DNA from: Sophora flavescens
Taxonomy: Eukaryota > Streptophyta > Magnoliopsida > Fabales > Fabaceae
Length of the DNA: 64,000 nucleotides
Assembly: GCA_030762895.1 (NCBI GenBank)
Contig: CM061064.1
Coordinates: forward strand, 241,711,909-241,775,908
Reading direction: 5' to 3'
The translations under genes and the position numbers were made by a program. Every line of letters begins with the position of its first letter. Position 1 is the stretch's first letter. Below are positions 63,801 to 64,000 of this stretch, one piece after another. The notes beneath the pieces are model-generated. The model saw only the letters and a program-made list of their open reading frames with translations. It was not told the origin of the DNA and did no database searches.

Positions 63801-64000
63801 GTTCCTTCACTTAAACGGGCCTAACTTACTCATCTTAAGCCCAATTAAGGCATATGATACCTTGTTGGAAAGCTTATTCAGGGGCCATTAATTTGATCTA
63901 GGTTTAGGTCAGGATTAATATGCATAAATAGCAGTTTACAGACGCACAAGCAAGAGAGAGACGAAAATTTGAGAACTTTTACAATCATTGTTTTTGCTTT
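57839..64000 (+). repeat. Satellite block 3, about 14 monomers, running off the window
   Basis: Same orientation as blocks 1 and 2. Many monomers carry the GGCGGGGATCAGTGCACAG variant. Segments repeat at different offsets: 57839-58560 matches 60964-61680 (for example AATGGATTTT at 58271 and 61396, 3125 bp apart). CACCAGCCAGATAGAG recurs at 59871 and 61685 (1814 bp), and AGGAATCACAAG at 62814 and 63712 (898 bp). One monomer is truncated at 59847. No genes. Confidence 0.97.
59841..59855. other. 52-bp internal deletion in a satellite monomer
   Basis: The monomer jumps from TGTTGGA directly to GCATAAATAG between 59847 and 59848. About 52 bp normally present there (from AAGCTTATTC to GATTAATAA) is missing. 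Confidence 0.88.

Overview
This window is nuclear DNA from a plant, most likely from centromeric, pericentromeric or other heterochromatin. The evidence is a very long satellite array, Ty3/gypsy elements with a tRNA-Asp-type primer binding site, a UBN2-type Ty1/copia gag, and an En/Spm (CACTA) transposon of plant type. Spliced introns with GT-AG ends occur throughout. I see no intact host gene, tRNA or rRNA. The species cannot be named from the sequence; AT-rich composition and element types fit a dicot, but this is only an impression.

Layout. (1) 1-2648: the 5' end of a minus-strand Ty1/copia element, with gag (1-852, broken by a stop), PBS, and a 1.75 kb LTR carrying two minisatellites. (2) 2659-6138: a complete compact LTR element (element A) with two 1369-bp LTRs, a 742-bp non-coding interior and a perfect 5-bp target duplication. 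(3) 6158-23119, 33637-50239 and 57839-64000: one head-to-tail satellite array of about 444/454-bp monomers (about 89 copies, 39.7 kb), cut into three blocks by two later insertions. (4) 23120-33636: a 10.5 kb CACTA transposon inserted in the satellite with a perfect 3-bp duplication. It carries a TNP2-type transposase broken by two stops, a 13-exon second gene ending in a Ulp1/C48-like protease domain, and captured exons of at least one host gene (PP2A catalytic subunit; probably also an armadillo-repeat protein). (5) 50240-57838: a Ty3/gypsy-type element (element B) with two LTRs of about 1.6 kb and one long gag-protease ORF but no reverse transcriptase or integrase. It is followed by a stray second copy of the PBS/leader and has no target duplication.

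How the parts fit. The satellite came first. Both internal insertions interrupt monomers, and the CACTA junction restores the monomer exactly when the element and one CGA are removed. LTR pairs differ by only about 1-1.6 % by eye, so A and B are young. Elements A and B share the 3' end of the interior, the PBS, and two classes of GC-rich palindromic motif packed upstream of the TATA box. This makes A a plausible non-autonomous relative of B's family. No element here encodes a complete intact set of mobility proteins.

The most interesting signals are the shared palindrome arrays in two LTR families, the eight-copy TGACGT/CCAAT array in the copia LTR, the exon capture by the CACTA element, the higher-order satellite periods (1342, 1795, 907/1360 and 898 bp), and the LTR-interior-LTR-partial-interior structure of element B.
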